Of a stretch of DNA of 64,000 nucleotides, positions 1 through 7,443 are shown in pieces; position 1 is the first letter of the stretch, and every line of letters starts with the position of its first letter. The notes under the pieces were generated by a model. That model was not told the origin of the DNA and ran no database searches. It worked only from the letters and a program-made list of their open reading frames with translations. The DNA comes from Halogranum gelatinilyticum (GTDB taxonomy: Archaea > Halobacteriota > Halobacteria > Halobacteriales > Haloferacaceae), in assembly GCF_900103715.1 (NCBI RefSeq), contig NZ_FNHL01000004.1, positions 1-64,000 of the forward strand, in the 5' to 3' direction. Made by a program: the position numbers and the translations under genes.

Positions 1-816
1 CAGTACGACCGCCAAACGGAGTCGTTCTACCTCCACGCACGGATGCGCCGAACCACGGACGAGCAAGAACAGTCCACAACTGATTCTCCCGACGCCAAGC
101 ACAGAACAGTCCTTGGTGTTGACCTGAACGTGGACGGCTCGCTCGCCGTGACTTCCACAGGCGCGTTCATCGGGAACGCCGACGAGATGAACCACCGACG
201 CCGAGAGTTTGAGAAGACTCGCGGGTCGATGCAACAGATAGGCACTCGGTCGGCACATCTGTCGATTCAGTCGATGAAAGACCGCGAACACCGCTGGATG
301 CAGGACGAAATCCACCGTGTCTCGAACCAGATTCTCGAAGAAGCCTCCGACCACGGATGTACACATATCGCCTTCGAGAATCTGACCGATATTCGTGACC
401 GGATGGCTGGTGCAAAGCGATTCCATGCGTGGGCGTTCCGACGGCTCTACCAGTACGTCGAATACAAAGCCGAAATGGACGGCATCGAGGTTAAGCAGGT
501 GAGTCCTGCGTACACGTCTCAGCGGTGTTCGTCATGTGGGTTTACGCATGAGTCGAATCGGCGGTCGAAACACCAGTTCGTGTGTCAGAAGTGCGAGTAC
601 GAACTGAACGCGGACTACAACGCGAGTAAGAACATCGCTCGCAAACTTCTCAAGAAACTCCGCTCGGGGCAGAAGTCTCCGAGTGGAGGCGCACCCTGTC
701 AGTGTGCGCTCGCGTCAGGGACGCTGAACCTGAATGGTGATTTCCACACCTACTCCATTACGGAGTCAGAAGGGGAGTCCACTGACAAGCCCACGACTTC
801 AGTCGTGGGTTACTGA
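1..816 (+). CDS. tnpB: IS200/IS605-family TnpB (RNA-guided nuclease), 5' end outside window
   Basis: The reading frame is open from base 1, so the N-terminus lies outside the window and 271 codons are visible. The three RuvC-like acidic residues can be seen: Asp in GVDLNVDG (codon at 121), Glu in AFENL (codon at 376) and Asp in NADYNASKN (codon at 613). The zinc ribbon CSSCG...CQKCEY lies between the second and third. TnpB proteins of IS200/IS605 and IS1341-type elements are RNA-guided DNA nucleases whose guide RNA comes from the element's right end. The visible part looks intact, and the stop codon falls just after the terminal hairpin. No TnpA transposase is seen in the window. The family call is secure. 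Activity cannot be judged without the N-terminus. Confidence 0.93.
   Translation, partial: QYDRQTESFYLHARMRRTTDEQEQSTTDSPDAKHRTVLGVDLNVDGSLAVTSTGAFIGNADEMNHRRREFEKTRGSMQQIGTRSAHLSIQSMKDREHRWMQDEIHRVSNQILEEASDHGCTHIAFENLTDIRDRMAGAKRFHAWAFRRLYQYVEYKAEMDGIEVKQVSPAYTSQRCSSCGFTHESNRRSKHQFVCQKCEYELNADYNASKNIARKLLKKLRSGQKSPSGGAPCQCALASGTLNLNGDFHTYSITESEGESTDKPTTSVVGY
786..813 (+). mobile_element. IS200/IS605-type right-end hairpin (probable guide-RNA 3' region)
   Basis: A perfect stem-loop, cccacgac / ttca / gtcgtggg, spans 790-809 and can extend by a G-U and an A-T pair. It overlaps the last codons of tnpB. IS605-type elements end in such subterminal hairpins, and in characterised TnpB systems the guide RNA runs across this end. 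The exact element boundary, and hence the guide, cannot be fixed from one copy. On the minus strand the same bases give the last residues and stop codon of the neighbouring MscS-type gene. Confidence 0.7.
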
Positions 817-1716
817 CTCCGACTTGAGTGGCTCCGTCGACTGTCGGTCCGCACCCCGGATGTCGATACTCCCCGTGAGCTGTTGGTACGGATACGGCAT
901 CTCGATGCCCGCCTGGTCGAACCGCTCTTTGACCCCTTGGATGTACTCCGAGCGCACCTTGCTCAGATCGAGCTGTGCGGGGTCGCGGACCCAAAAGCGC
1001 GCCTGCAGCGTGACGGCCGACGGGGCCAAGTCTTGGACCCGCACACTCGGCCGGGGTCGGTCGAGGATGTCCGGATGCGCCAGTGCCTCGTCGACGATAA
1101 TCCGCTTTGCCTCCTCTAGGTCGCTCTCGTAGCCGACGCCGAACTGGTAGGTCGAGCGGAGATGTTCCTTGGCGACGGGGTTCGTGACCGCGTTGGCCGT
1201 CAGCTCGGAGTTCGGTACCGAGATGAGTTCGTTGTTGAACGTGTGGACCCGCGTGACCCGGAAGCTGATGTCTTCGATGATGCCCTCCTGGCCGTTCCAC
1301 TGGATCCAGTCGCCGATGTTGAACTTCGGGTCGGCGACGATGAAGACACCGCTGACGAGGTTGTTCAGCACGTCTTTCGACGCGAAACCGATAGCGATAG
1401 TCGCACCCGCGACGACCGCCTCCGTCGCCTGGAGGAAGTCGCTGAAGTCCGAGGCGACCGCGGCGTTGAACAGCGCGAAGATCGTGATACCCGCGTGCAA
1501 CACCTTCAAGAAGGGGAGTTCGAAGGTGTCGTTCGTCCCCGCCCAGTCCATCAGCCGTCGCGCACCGGGGACGACGAGAAACCGGCCGGGGAGGTAGATG
1601 AGGAGGGCCGTCACGACGAACAGTCCCGCGCCTTCGAGAAACGGGGCGAGTCGCCCCGCCCACAGGTCGAGGAGGTCCTGCAGCCACGGCGTCTGTGGGA
1701 GCGTCTGAAACCACAT
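799..1716 (-). CDS. MscS-family mechanosensitive channel
   Basis: This 305-residue membrane protein has the MscS plan: N-terminal transmembrane helices, a conserved pore-helix/beta-domain region (SGVFIVADPKFNIGDWI, then GIIEDISFRVTRV and NNELISVPNS), and a C-terminal alpha/beta region. Such channels open under membrane tension and release osmolytes on hypo-osmotic shock. The ATG at 1716 (MWFQTLPQ) is preferred; an in-frame start at 1770 would add 18 polar residues that do not look like channel sequence. The final residues (ESVTHD) and the stop are encoded within the IS right-end hairpin, so the natural C-terminus may have been replaced by the insertion. A second MscS gene lies at 2080-2964 in the same orientation. 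Confidence 0.88.
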   Translation of the reverse strand: MWFQTLPQTPWLQDLLDLWAGRLAPFLEGAGLFVVTALLIYLPGRFLVVPGARRLMDWAGTNDTFELPFLKVLHAGITIFALFNAAVASDFSDFLQATEAVVAGATIAIGFASKDVLNNLVSGVFIVADPKFNIGDWIQWNGQEGIIEDISFRVTRVHTFNNELISVPNSELTANAVTNPVAKEHLRSTYQFGVGYESDLEEAKRIIVDEALAHPDILDRPRPSVRVQDLAPSAVTLQARFWVRDPAQLDLSKVRSEYIQGVKERFDQAGIEMPYPYQQLTGSIDIRGADRQSTEPLKSESVTHD

Positions 1717-1819
1717 GGACAGAGGCTGACGCGGGGCGGGCAAGAAGCCACGGGATAGCGATAGCCCCACGTGAGAGACGAAAGAGATAGACCGTCGGCG
1801 AGTGACACCTCCAGTACCG

Positions 1820-2038
1820 ATGTCTTTCGGCGACGACGCACCCGACCGGCTCGCGTACGACCTCGCACAGAGTGACTTCGACGCCGTCGAACGCGACGGC
1901 TACCGCGCCGAGTGGGGTGACGACGACTCGACGGTCGACGTCCTCGCGCTCGGCGGCGACGAGCGGATCGTCTACGACGCCGAAGACCTCCTCCGCGCGG
2001 AGTCGGACACCGAAGTGCGCAACGCGCGGAACGTCTGA
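1820..2038 (+). CDS. Small acidic haloarchaeal protein of unknown function
   Basis: A 72-residue, very acidic ORF starts MSFGDDAPDRLAYDLAQ and sits divergently between the two MscS-type genes. An in-frame ATG at 1802 would add six residues (MTPPVP). The composition fits a soluble, folded cytoplasmic haloarchaeal protein, with a core around VDVLALGGDERIVYDAEDLL and no membrane segment or metal motif. I do not recognise the family. Codon usage matches the neighbours and strengthens the call, but no function can be assigned. Confidence 0.7.
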   Translation: MSFGDDAPDRLAYDLAQSDFDAVERDGYRAEWGDDDSTVDVLALGGDERIVYDAEDLLRAESDTEVRNARNV

Positions 2039-2079
2039 GCGGACGCGAGCAACCGTGAGCGACTGCGAGCGACCGGCCG

Positions 2080-2964
2080 TCACTCCGACCGGTCGACGTC
2101 GACGCGACCCAGTAGCTCCCGCTTCGACGGCGGCGCGATGGTCAGGCCGGCGGCGTCGAAGCGGCTTTTCACCGAGCGGGCGAACGCCGAGCGGACGGCG
2201 AAGACGTCCCGGCGGTCGGGGTCGTCGAGCCAGTAGTGGACGCGGAGGACGACCGCGTCGCTCCCGAACTCGTCGACGTAGACGCGCGGACTCGGCGCGT
2301 CGAGGATGGTCTCCAGTTCGTCGGCGGCCGCTTGCAGCTGTCGGAGTGCCTCGCCCACGTCGTCCTCGTACGCGATGGCGACGGTGTCCACGATCTGGTA
2401 TCGGCCGTGGCCGAACGGCCGGGTGATGGACTGACTCGTCAGCACGGTGTTCGGAATCGTCACCAGTTTGCCGCTGGGTGTCTGGACGCGAGTGACCCGG
2501 AGCGTGATGGAGCGAATCGTCCCCTCGCCGTCGGCCCACTCGATGTAGTCGCCGATGTTGAACTCGGGGTCGAGCACGAGCACGATGCCGCTGACGAGCG
2601 AGCCGATGAGTGCCTGCGCCGCGACACCGATTGCGAGCGTCGCGGCCGCGATGACCAGCGCGGAGTTCGTCAGAAAGCCGCTGTAGCCAGCGACACCCGC
2701 GCCGACGGCGACGGCGACGGCGAGCATCACGAGCTGGACGTAGCGCGAGACGGCCTCCTCCAGCGTCGCATTGTTTCGGTTTCGCCGCCGGACGACGCGG
2801 GTGACGAGCGGTTCGACGAGATAGACGCCGACGAACAACGCGACGACGACGCCCGCACAGAACCACGCGAGCCGGACGAGGGTCGGCCAGTAATCGGCGA
2901 GTGCCTCGGGACCGAGAGTGACCAGTGGGGCAGAGAGCACGAGACCGTGTCCGACGAGAACCAT
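2080..2964 (-). CDS. MscS-family mechanosensitive channel (second copy)
   Basis: A 294-residue protein with three N-terminal hydrophobic segments followed by the MscS pore and beta domain (LIGSLVSGIVLVLDPEFNIG, GTIRSITLRVTRVQT, VTIPNTVL). It ends with an alpha/beta region like that of the first copy. It should be an osmotic safety valve in the cytoplasmic membrane. Start ATG at 2964. It is related to the gene at 799-1716 but not identical, so this is an old duplication or independent recruitment rather than a recent tandem copy. Confidence 0.9.
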   Translation of the reverse strand: MVLVGHGLVLSAPLVTLGPEALADYWPTLVRLAWFCAGVVVALFVGVYLVEPLVTRVVRRRNRNNATLEEAVSRYVQLVMLAVAVAVGAGVAGYSGFLTNSALVIAAATLAIGVAAQALIGSLVSGIVLVLDPEFNIGDYIEWADGEGTIRSITLRVTRVQTPSGKLVTIPNTVLTSQSITRPFGHGRYQIVDTVAIAYEDDVGEALRQLQAAADELETILDAPSPRVYVDEFGSDAVVLRVHYWLDDPDRRDVFAVRSAFARSVKSRFDAAGLTIAPPSKRELLGRVDVDRSE

Positions 2965-3015
2965 GTTCTCAGTACCCCCGCAGCGGCCAAAAGTCCGCTC
3001 GTGGGTGTCGGTGGG

Positions 3016-4602
3016 TCATCGTCGCAGCCACCACCAGCCCGCACCGAGGACGACGAGGACGACGACGATACCGAGTCCCAGCACCTCCACGTCGCTGTTG
3101 CCCGTCTCGGGTTCGACGACGCTGACGGCGACCGCGTGCGGACCCGAAGTAAAGGGGTCGTCGTCGATGGTCTCGCCGGTGACGTTGACGACGACCGCGT
3201 GGGTGTTGGCGACGGCGTCTTCCGAGACGGTGAGTTCGAAGTAGACGGTCGCCGACTCGCCGGGCGCGAGGCTCGCGACGTAGGAGGTCGGTGCGTCGCT
3301 GGTGAACGGCGCGTCCGCGAGCAGTCGGGCGTCGAGTTCCGACAGCGGCTCGTCGCCGACGTTGGTCAGCCGGACCGCGAGGCGGTTGCCCGAGTCGACG
3401 TCGAACGTCGCGTTCACCGGCTCGACCGCGAGCCGGTCGACTTCGGGACCGACGGGGCGGGTGAGCCGGAGCGGCTCGCTCGTCCGCGCGTTCCCGTCTT
3501 CGGTCTCGTGAGTGACAGTGAGGCTGACGCTCCGCGGGCCGCTCTCGGCCGTTCTCGGCACGTCGACCCTGAAGCCGACGGGCATCCGCTCGCCCGCTGC
3601 GAGCGTCCCGACCGGATACGACGGCTCGGGGAACGTCAGCGACGGCGACGACGACTCGACGTGGACGACCGCGTCGTAGACGGTTCTGTCGCCCTCGTTG
3701 ACGACGGTCACGTCGAGCGTCCCCCGTTCGCCGACCGCGAGGTCCGAGCGGACGTCGGCGAGCGCGAAGGGGACGCGTGCGAGCGGTGTGACGCCGACGG
3801 CGTCCGTCCCGGTCGACATCAGTCGGCCGTCGGCGTCGGTGAAGGTCGTCGTCACCTCGAAGCTGTAGGGCTGGGGTCGGACGCTCTCGCTCGCGGTGAC
3901 GACGTACGACACCTGCCGCGTCTCGCCGGACGCCCACGTCCCGACGTAGCGGCTGCCGGTCGGCGCGCCGTCGACGGTCAACCCGGCCGCCGTGGACGTG
4001 AGCGACACCCGCGCGTCGCGGGCCGTCTCGCGGCCGACGTTCTCCATCTCGACGGTGACGAGACCGGTGCTGCCCGGTTGGAGATCCGTCGTCGCGCCGC
4101 CGACCGCGAAGCGCGGGCGGTCCTCGATGCGGAGCGTGACGCGCGCCCGCTTCGTCCGCTGTTCCTCGTCGACGCTTCCCTCGTCGCTGACGGACTCGGC
4201 GTAGCTGTAGCGGACGACGACCGGGAGCCGGTAGGTCCCCGGCCGGGCGTCTTCGTCGACCGTGATGTCGACAGCCGCCGTCCCGACCGCGCCGTCCGGG
4301 AGCCCGCCGAGGGACTGCCGTCCGGTCTCGATGGAGACGGGCGCGTCGCCGGGACGGACCTCGACGGTGACGCCGCGGGCGGTCGTCACCTGCGCGTTCA
4401 ACGCCGGGTTCGTCGTCGACGCACGGTCGAGGTCGGCGTCGTTGGTGACGGCGATCCGCAGCGTCGTCTCGTCGCCGACGCCGACGATGTACTGCGGAAG
4501 CGTCACCTGAATGCGGGGCGAGCCTTCAACCTCGGCGACGGCAGGGACCGAAGCGACCAGCAGGCTGACGACGAGCACGACTGCGAGGAGCCGACGGCTC
4601 AT
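3016..4602 (-). CDS. Secreted, membrane-anchored COG1361-type (S-layer/CARDB-like) protein
   Basis: This 528-residue protein has an N-terminal Sec-type signal (about residues 1-23) and several beta-sandwich repeats resembling NEW3/CARDB domains (TTLRIAVTNDADLD; GLVTVEMENVGRETA; GTLDVTVVNEGDRTV; NRLAVRLTNVGDEPL). A C-terminal transmembrane helix at about 500-525 ends in Arg residues. Most of the protein should lie outside the cell, anchored by its C-terminus. The gene is followed in the same direction upstream by an ABC permease and ATPase (4691-6365), a recurrent archaeal arrangement in which a COG1361 protein accompanies an ABC exporter. Role in the complex: inference. Confidence 0.8.
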   Translation of the reverse strand: MSRRLLAVVLVVSLLVASVPAVAEVEGSPRIQVTLPQYIVGVGDETTLRIAVTNDADLDRASTTNPALNAQVTTARGVTVEVRPGDAPVSIETGRQSLGGLPDGAVGTAAVDITVDEDARPGTYRLPVVVRYSYAESVSDEGSVDEEQRTKRARVTLRIEDRPRFAVGGATTDLQPGSTGLVTVEMENVGRETARDARVSLTSTAAGLTVDGAPTGSRYVGTWASGETRQVSYVVTASESVRPQPYSFEVTTTFTDADGRLMSTGTDAVGVTPLARVPFALADVRSDLAVGERGTLDVTVVNEGDRTVYDAVVHVESSSPSLTFPEPSYPVGTLAAGERMPVGFRVDVPRTAESGPRSVSLTVTHETEDGNARTSEPLRLTRPVGPEVDRLAVEPVNATFDVDSGNRLAVRLTNVGDEPLSELDARLLADAPFTSDAPTSYVASLAPGESATVYFELTVSEDAVANTHAVVVNVTGETIDDDPFTSGPHAVAVSVVEPETGNSDVEVLGLGIVVVLVVLGAGWWWLRR

Positions 4603-4690
4603 CGCCGGACCTCCCCGTGACGCACGGTGGTGTCTGGTCGTGGTCGACGGTCGGTACGGACCGGTGGTAGGGGGTGTGAGCGGATGTGCG

Positions 4691-5485
4691 TCATATGTCT
4701 GTCTCCTGGAACAGCTTGCAGCTGACGACGACGAGGACGATGGCGGCCACGAGGAGCACGAACGCGCCGCCGACGTCGACCGTCGAGTCGACGAGTATCT
4801 CGGTCGGGTCGAAGTAGCGCGTCGGACTCAGCGTGCCGAGCCACTCGAAGTCCGTCCCCGCCGTCACCGTGTCGACGAGGAAGAGCGCGAAGACGGCGGC
4901 CAGGCTCCCGCGCTGGGCGAGGTCGGCACGCTTGATGAGCACCGAGAGCAGGACGCCGATGGCCGCACAGACGAGGAGATACGGAACCGAGAGGAGATGG
5001 ACGAGGAGGACGTCGCCGAAGTCCAAGGGTTCGTCGATGGCGACCGCGCCGGCCAGGACGAACAGCGGGACGACGAGGTTCAAGAGCGCGATCGGAACCA
5101 AGAGCGAGAGCGTCTTCTCGACGAGGACGGTCGTCCGCGAGACGGGTGTCGCGAGGACGACGTCCATCCGGCCGCTCTCGATGTCGCCCGCGACGGTGTT
5201 GCCCGCGACGTAGGCGACGTACAGCCCGAGCATCAAGAGCCAGATGAACTGGTAGATCTCCGTCGAGAGAAAGCCCTCCAAGGTACTCAAGGCGGCCCCG
5301 TCGACGCCGAACCCCTCCTGAAACGCCGGGGGGAGGTTCTCGACGTAGGCCTCGAAGTCGACGCCCGACGCCTCGATGGAGGGGAAGATGCCGACGATGA
5401 GCAGGGTGAAGACGCCGACGCCCAGCGTGAGCGCGAGCGACCCCTTCGCGCGGCGGCGCGCCTCGTAGCGGGTTATCTCAAGCAT
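4691..5485 (-). CDS. ABC-2 type exporter permease
   Basis: A 264-residue membrane protein starting MLEITRYEARRRAKGS, with six hydrophobic segments and the ABC-2/NosY-like motif VAGDIESGRMDVVLATPVS. An extracytoplasmic loop lies between the first two helices. It overlaps the upstream ATPase gene by 8 nt (5478-5485), so the two are translationally coupled and form one exporter. The substrate is unknown. The downstream secreted COG1361-type protein (3016-4602) is probably cotranscribed, since the gap is only 88 nt. Confidence 0.88.
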   Translation of the reverse strand: MLEITRYEARRRAKGSLALTLGVGVFTLLIVGIFPSIEASGVDFEAYVENLPPAFQEGFGVDGAALSTLEGFLSTEIYQFIWLLMLGLYVAYVAGNTVAGDIESGRMDVVLATPVSRTTVLVEKTLSLLVPIALLNLVVPLFVLAGAVAIDEPLDFGDVLLVHLLSVPYLLVCAAIGVLLSVLIKRADLAQRGSLAAVFALFLVDTVTAGTDFEWLGTLSPTRYFDPTEILVDSTVDVGGAFVLLVAAIVLVVVSCKLFQETDI

Positions 5486-6365
5486 CCTCTTCCTCCCCGT
5501 AGAAGTGCATGAACACGTCTTCCAGCGGCGGCTCTTCGATGTCGAGGTCGACCACGTCGTACGCGGCGAGGAGCGCGACGAGGTCGTTGTAGTCGCCGGT
5601 AAAGGTGAACCGCGCCTCGTTGCCCGCGCGTTCGAGGTCGACGACGCCGTCGAAGTCGAGGTCGGCCGCGTCGAGCGGGTCGGCGGTGTGGACGCGGACG
5701 AGCTTCCCGCCGCGTTCGAGCAGCGTCCCGACGTCTTCGAGCGCGACAAGCGTCCCGTTGCGGATGACGCCGACACGGTCGCAGACGCGGCGGACCTCCC
5801 CGAGGATGTGCGAGGAGAAGAGGACGGTCGTCCCCCGGTCGCGCTCGGCGCGCAGGAACTCGTTGAACCGCTCCTGCTTGATGGGGTCGAGTCCGGCCGT
5901 CGGTTCGTCCATGATGACGAGGTCGGGGTCGTGCATGAACGTCTGGACGATGCCGAGCATCTGCTTGTTGCCCGTCGAGTAGGTGCTGATTTTGCGGTCC
6001 AGCGGCGGGGTGAACATCGCGAGCAGTTCGTCACGCCGGTCGTCGCCTTTCAGCGAGGCGTGGAAGTCGAGATAGACCTCGCCGGTGACGTTCTCGTCGA
6101 AGCTGGGTGTCGCCGGGAGATAGCCGATTCGGGCCTTGGCCTCGCGGAGCGCGCGCTCGTCGGCGATGTCGTGGCCGAGGAGGGTCGCACCGCCAGCCGT
6201 GGGCGTCTGAAAGCCGAGCAGTGCGCGGATGGTCGTCGTCTTCCCCGCGCCGTTGGGACCGAGATAGCCGAATATCTCGCCTTCTTCGACCTCGAAGGAG
6301 AGGTCGTCGACCGCGACGACGTCGCCGTAATGTTTGCTCAGATGTGAGACCTCAATCGCGCCCAT
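5478..6365 (-). CDS. ABC exporter ATP-binding protein (CcmA/NatA-like)
   Basis: A 295-residue ATPase with Walker A GPNGAGKTTT, an unusual signature stretch YSTGNKQM in place of LSGGQ, Walker B LVIMDEPTAGLDP, and a C-terminal extension typical of ABC-2 drug/Na+ exporters. The ATG at 6365 (MGAIEVSHLSKHYGD) is chosen because homology begins there and a TATA-like element lies about 27 nt upstream. A longer in-frame reading back to 6551 crosses the promoter of the divergent gene. It pairs with the overlapping permease at 4691-5485. Confidence 0.92.
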   Translation of the reverse strand: MGAIEVSHLSKHYGDVVAVDDLSFEVEEGEIFGYLGPNGAGKTTTIRALLGFQTPTAGGATLLGHDIADERALREAKARIGYLPATPSFDENVTGEVYLDFHASLKGDDRRDELLAMFTPPLDRKISTYSTGNKQMLGIVQTFMHDPDLVIMDEPTAGLDPIKQERFNEFLRAERDRGTTVLFSSHILGEVRRVCDRVGVIRNGTLVALEDVGTLLERGGKLVRVHTADPLDAADLDFDGVVDLERAGNEARFTFTGDYNDLVALLAAYDVVDLDIEEPPLEDVFMHFYGEEEDA

Positions 6366-6386
6366 ACGAGAATGTACGCTCTCTGA

Positions 6387-6495
6387 GACGATAAGCGGTG
6401 AGCGACGTTCTCGGTCGGTGAGAAACCGACGGACATCGCTCGGAACCCGTCGCTGGCGACGAAGCCACTCTGTCACGTCGTACGAGTTATACGCC
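6387..6495. promoter_or_regulatory. Divergent promoter region for two ABC exporter operons
   Basis: Two TATA-like elements face away from each other. On the minus strand, cttatcg at 6389-6395 is about 27 nt upstream of the ATG at 6365. On the plus strand, gagttatacg at 6484-6493 is about 30 nt upstream of the ATG at 6520. Both spacings fit leaderless haloarchaeal transcripts. No operator palindrome is evident. Confidence 0.5.
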
Positions 6496-6519
6496 TCGGC
6501 CGAGACGGTTCGCGCAGAG

Positions 6520-7443
6520 ATGCCCTCCACCGATACCGACGCGCTCGCCATCGAGGCGACCGACCTCCGGAAGACCTACGGAGACGAGATCGCCCTCGAC
6601 GGCGTCTCACTGTCGATTCCGACCGGAACCGTCTACGGCTTTCTCGGCCCGAACGGGGCGGGCAAGACGACGACGATGCGTCTCCTGACCGGCCTCTCGA
6701 AACCGACGAGCGGGACGGTCCGCGTCTGTGGCACGGCCGTCGACGACCGGCGAGCGGTCGTTCCCCATCTCGGCTATCTGCCGGAGACGCCGCCGCTGTA
6801 CGAGGAGTTCAGTGCGCGCGAGCAGTTGGAGTACACCGCCGAACTCCGCGACATCCCGCGGGAGGCGGCCGAAGACCGCATCGCCGAGTTCCTCGACGAG
6901 TTCGACCTCGCCGCCGACGCCGACAAGCGAATCGGGACGTACTCGAAGGGGATGAAACAGAAGACGGCGTTCATCCAGGCCGTCCTGCACGACCCCGACG
7001 TGGTCTTCCTGGACGAGCCGACGAGCGGTCTCGACCCCCGCGCTGCACGGGGGCTTCGGGAGTCCATCGTCGGTCTCGCCGAGCGGGGGACGACCGTCTT
7101 CCTCTCGACGCACATCCTGCCCGTCGTCGAGGCCGTCGCCGACGAGGTCGGCGTCCTGTTCGAGGGCCGCGTCGTCGCCGAGGGGACACCCGCGGAGCTG
7201 ACCGCCCGCGCGGAGACGGGGTCCGGTGGCTCGCTCGAAGACGCCTTCCTCGCGGTCACGGGCGGCGAGTCGGCGGAACGTGACCGGGTCGGAGCGCGTG
7301 CGGAAAGCGAGTCCGAGCCGGGCGACGAGAGCGAGTCCAAGCCGGGCGACGAGAGCGAGTCCGAGCCGGGCGACGAGAGCGGCTCGACTGGCGTGGGCGC
7401 GGCTCGGTCGACGCCGACCGGCGACGGCGGAGCCGACGAATGA
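6520..7443 (+). CDS. ABC exporter ATP-binding protein with acidic repeat tail
   Basis: A 307-residue ATPase with Walker A GPNGAGKTTT, signature region YSKGMKQKTAFIQAVL, and Walker B VVFLDEPTSGLDP. The ATG at 6520 (MPSTDTDALAIEATDL) is the family-like start and has a suitable TATA element. After the ATPase core, from about residue 245, comes a low-complexity acidic tail built from three copies of an 8-residue unit (SESEPGDE and variants). The next gene, a permease, overlaps the stop codon by 4 nt (ATGA), so the two form one exporter. The substrate is unknown. Confidence 0.92.
   Translation: MPSTDTDALAIEATDLRKTYGDEIALDGVSLSIPTGTVYGFLGPNGAGKTTTMRLLTGLSKPTSGTVRVCGTAVDDRRAVVPHLGYLPETPPLYEEFSAREQLEYTAELRDIPREAAEDRIAEFLDEFDLAADADKRIGTYSKGMKQKTAFIQAVLHDPDVVFLDEPTSGLDPRAARGLRESIVGLAERGTTVFLSTHILPVVEAVADEVGVLFEGRVVAEGTPAELTARAETGSGGSLEDAFLAVTGGESAERDRVGARAESESEPGDESESKPGDESESEPGDESGSTGVGAARSTPTGDGGADE
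7307..7378 (+). repeat. Three tandem 24-bp units in the ATPase tail
   Basis: Three adjacent in-frame copies of a 24-bp unit lie at 7307-7330, 7331-7354 and 7355-7378. They differ by one base (a g/a change giving Glu or Lys) and encode the repeating SESEPGDE tail. Near-identity at the DNA level indicates recent slippage expansion, so copy number may vary between strains. Confidence 0.85.

Noticed and set aside
790-809. Rho-independent-like terminator for tnpB
   Set aside because: The hairpin lacks a following T-run and overlaps the coding end. Its position and loop fit an IS605-type end better.
758-2866. A 702-codon minus-strand frame across both MscS genes
   Set aside because: It has a low-complexity Arg-rich translation and overlaps two well-supported MscS-type genes and the small plus-strand ORF.
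2236-4620. A 794-codon open frame on the plus strand, antisense to the MscS and COG1361-type genes
   Set aside because: It results from GC-rich third positions of the real minus-strand genes. The translation is Arg/Asp/Val-biased without domain pattern, and it runs across two real genes and the gap between them.
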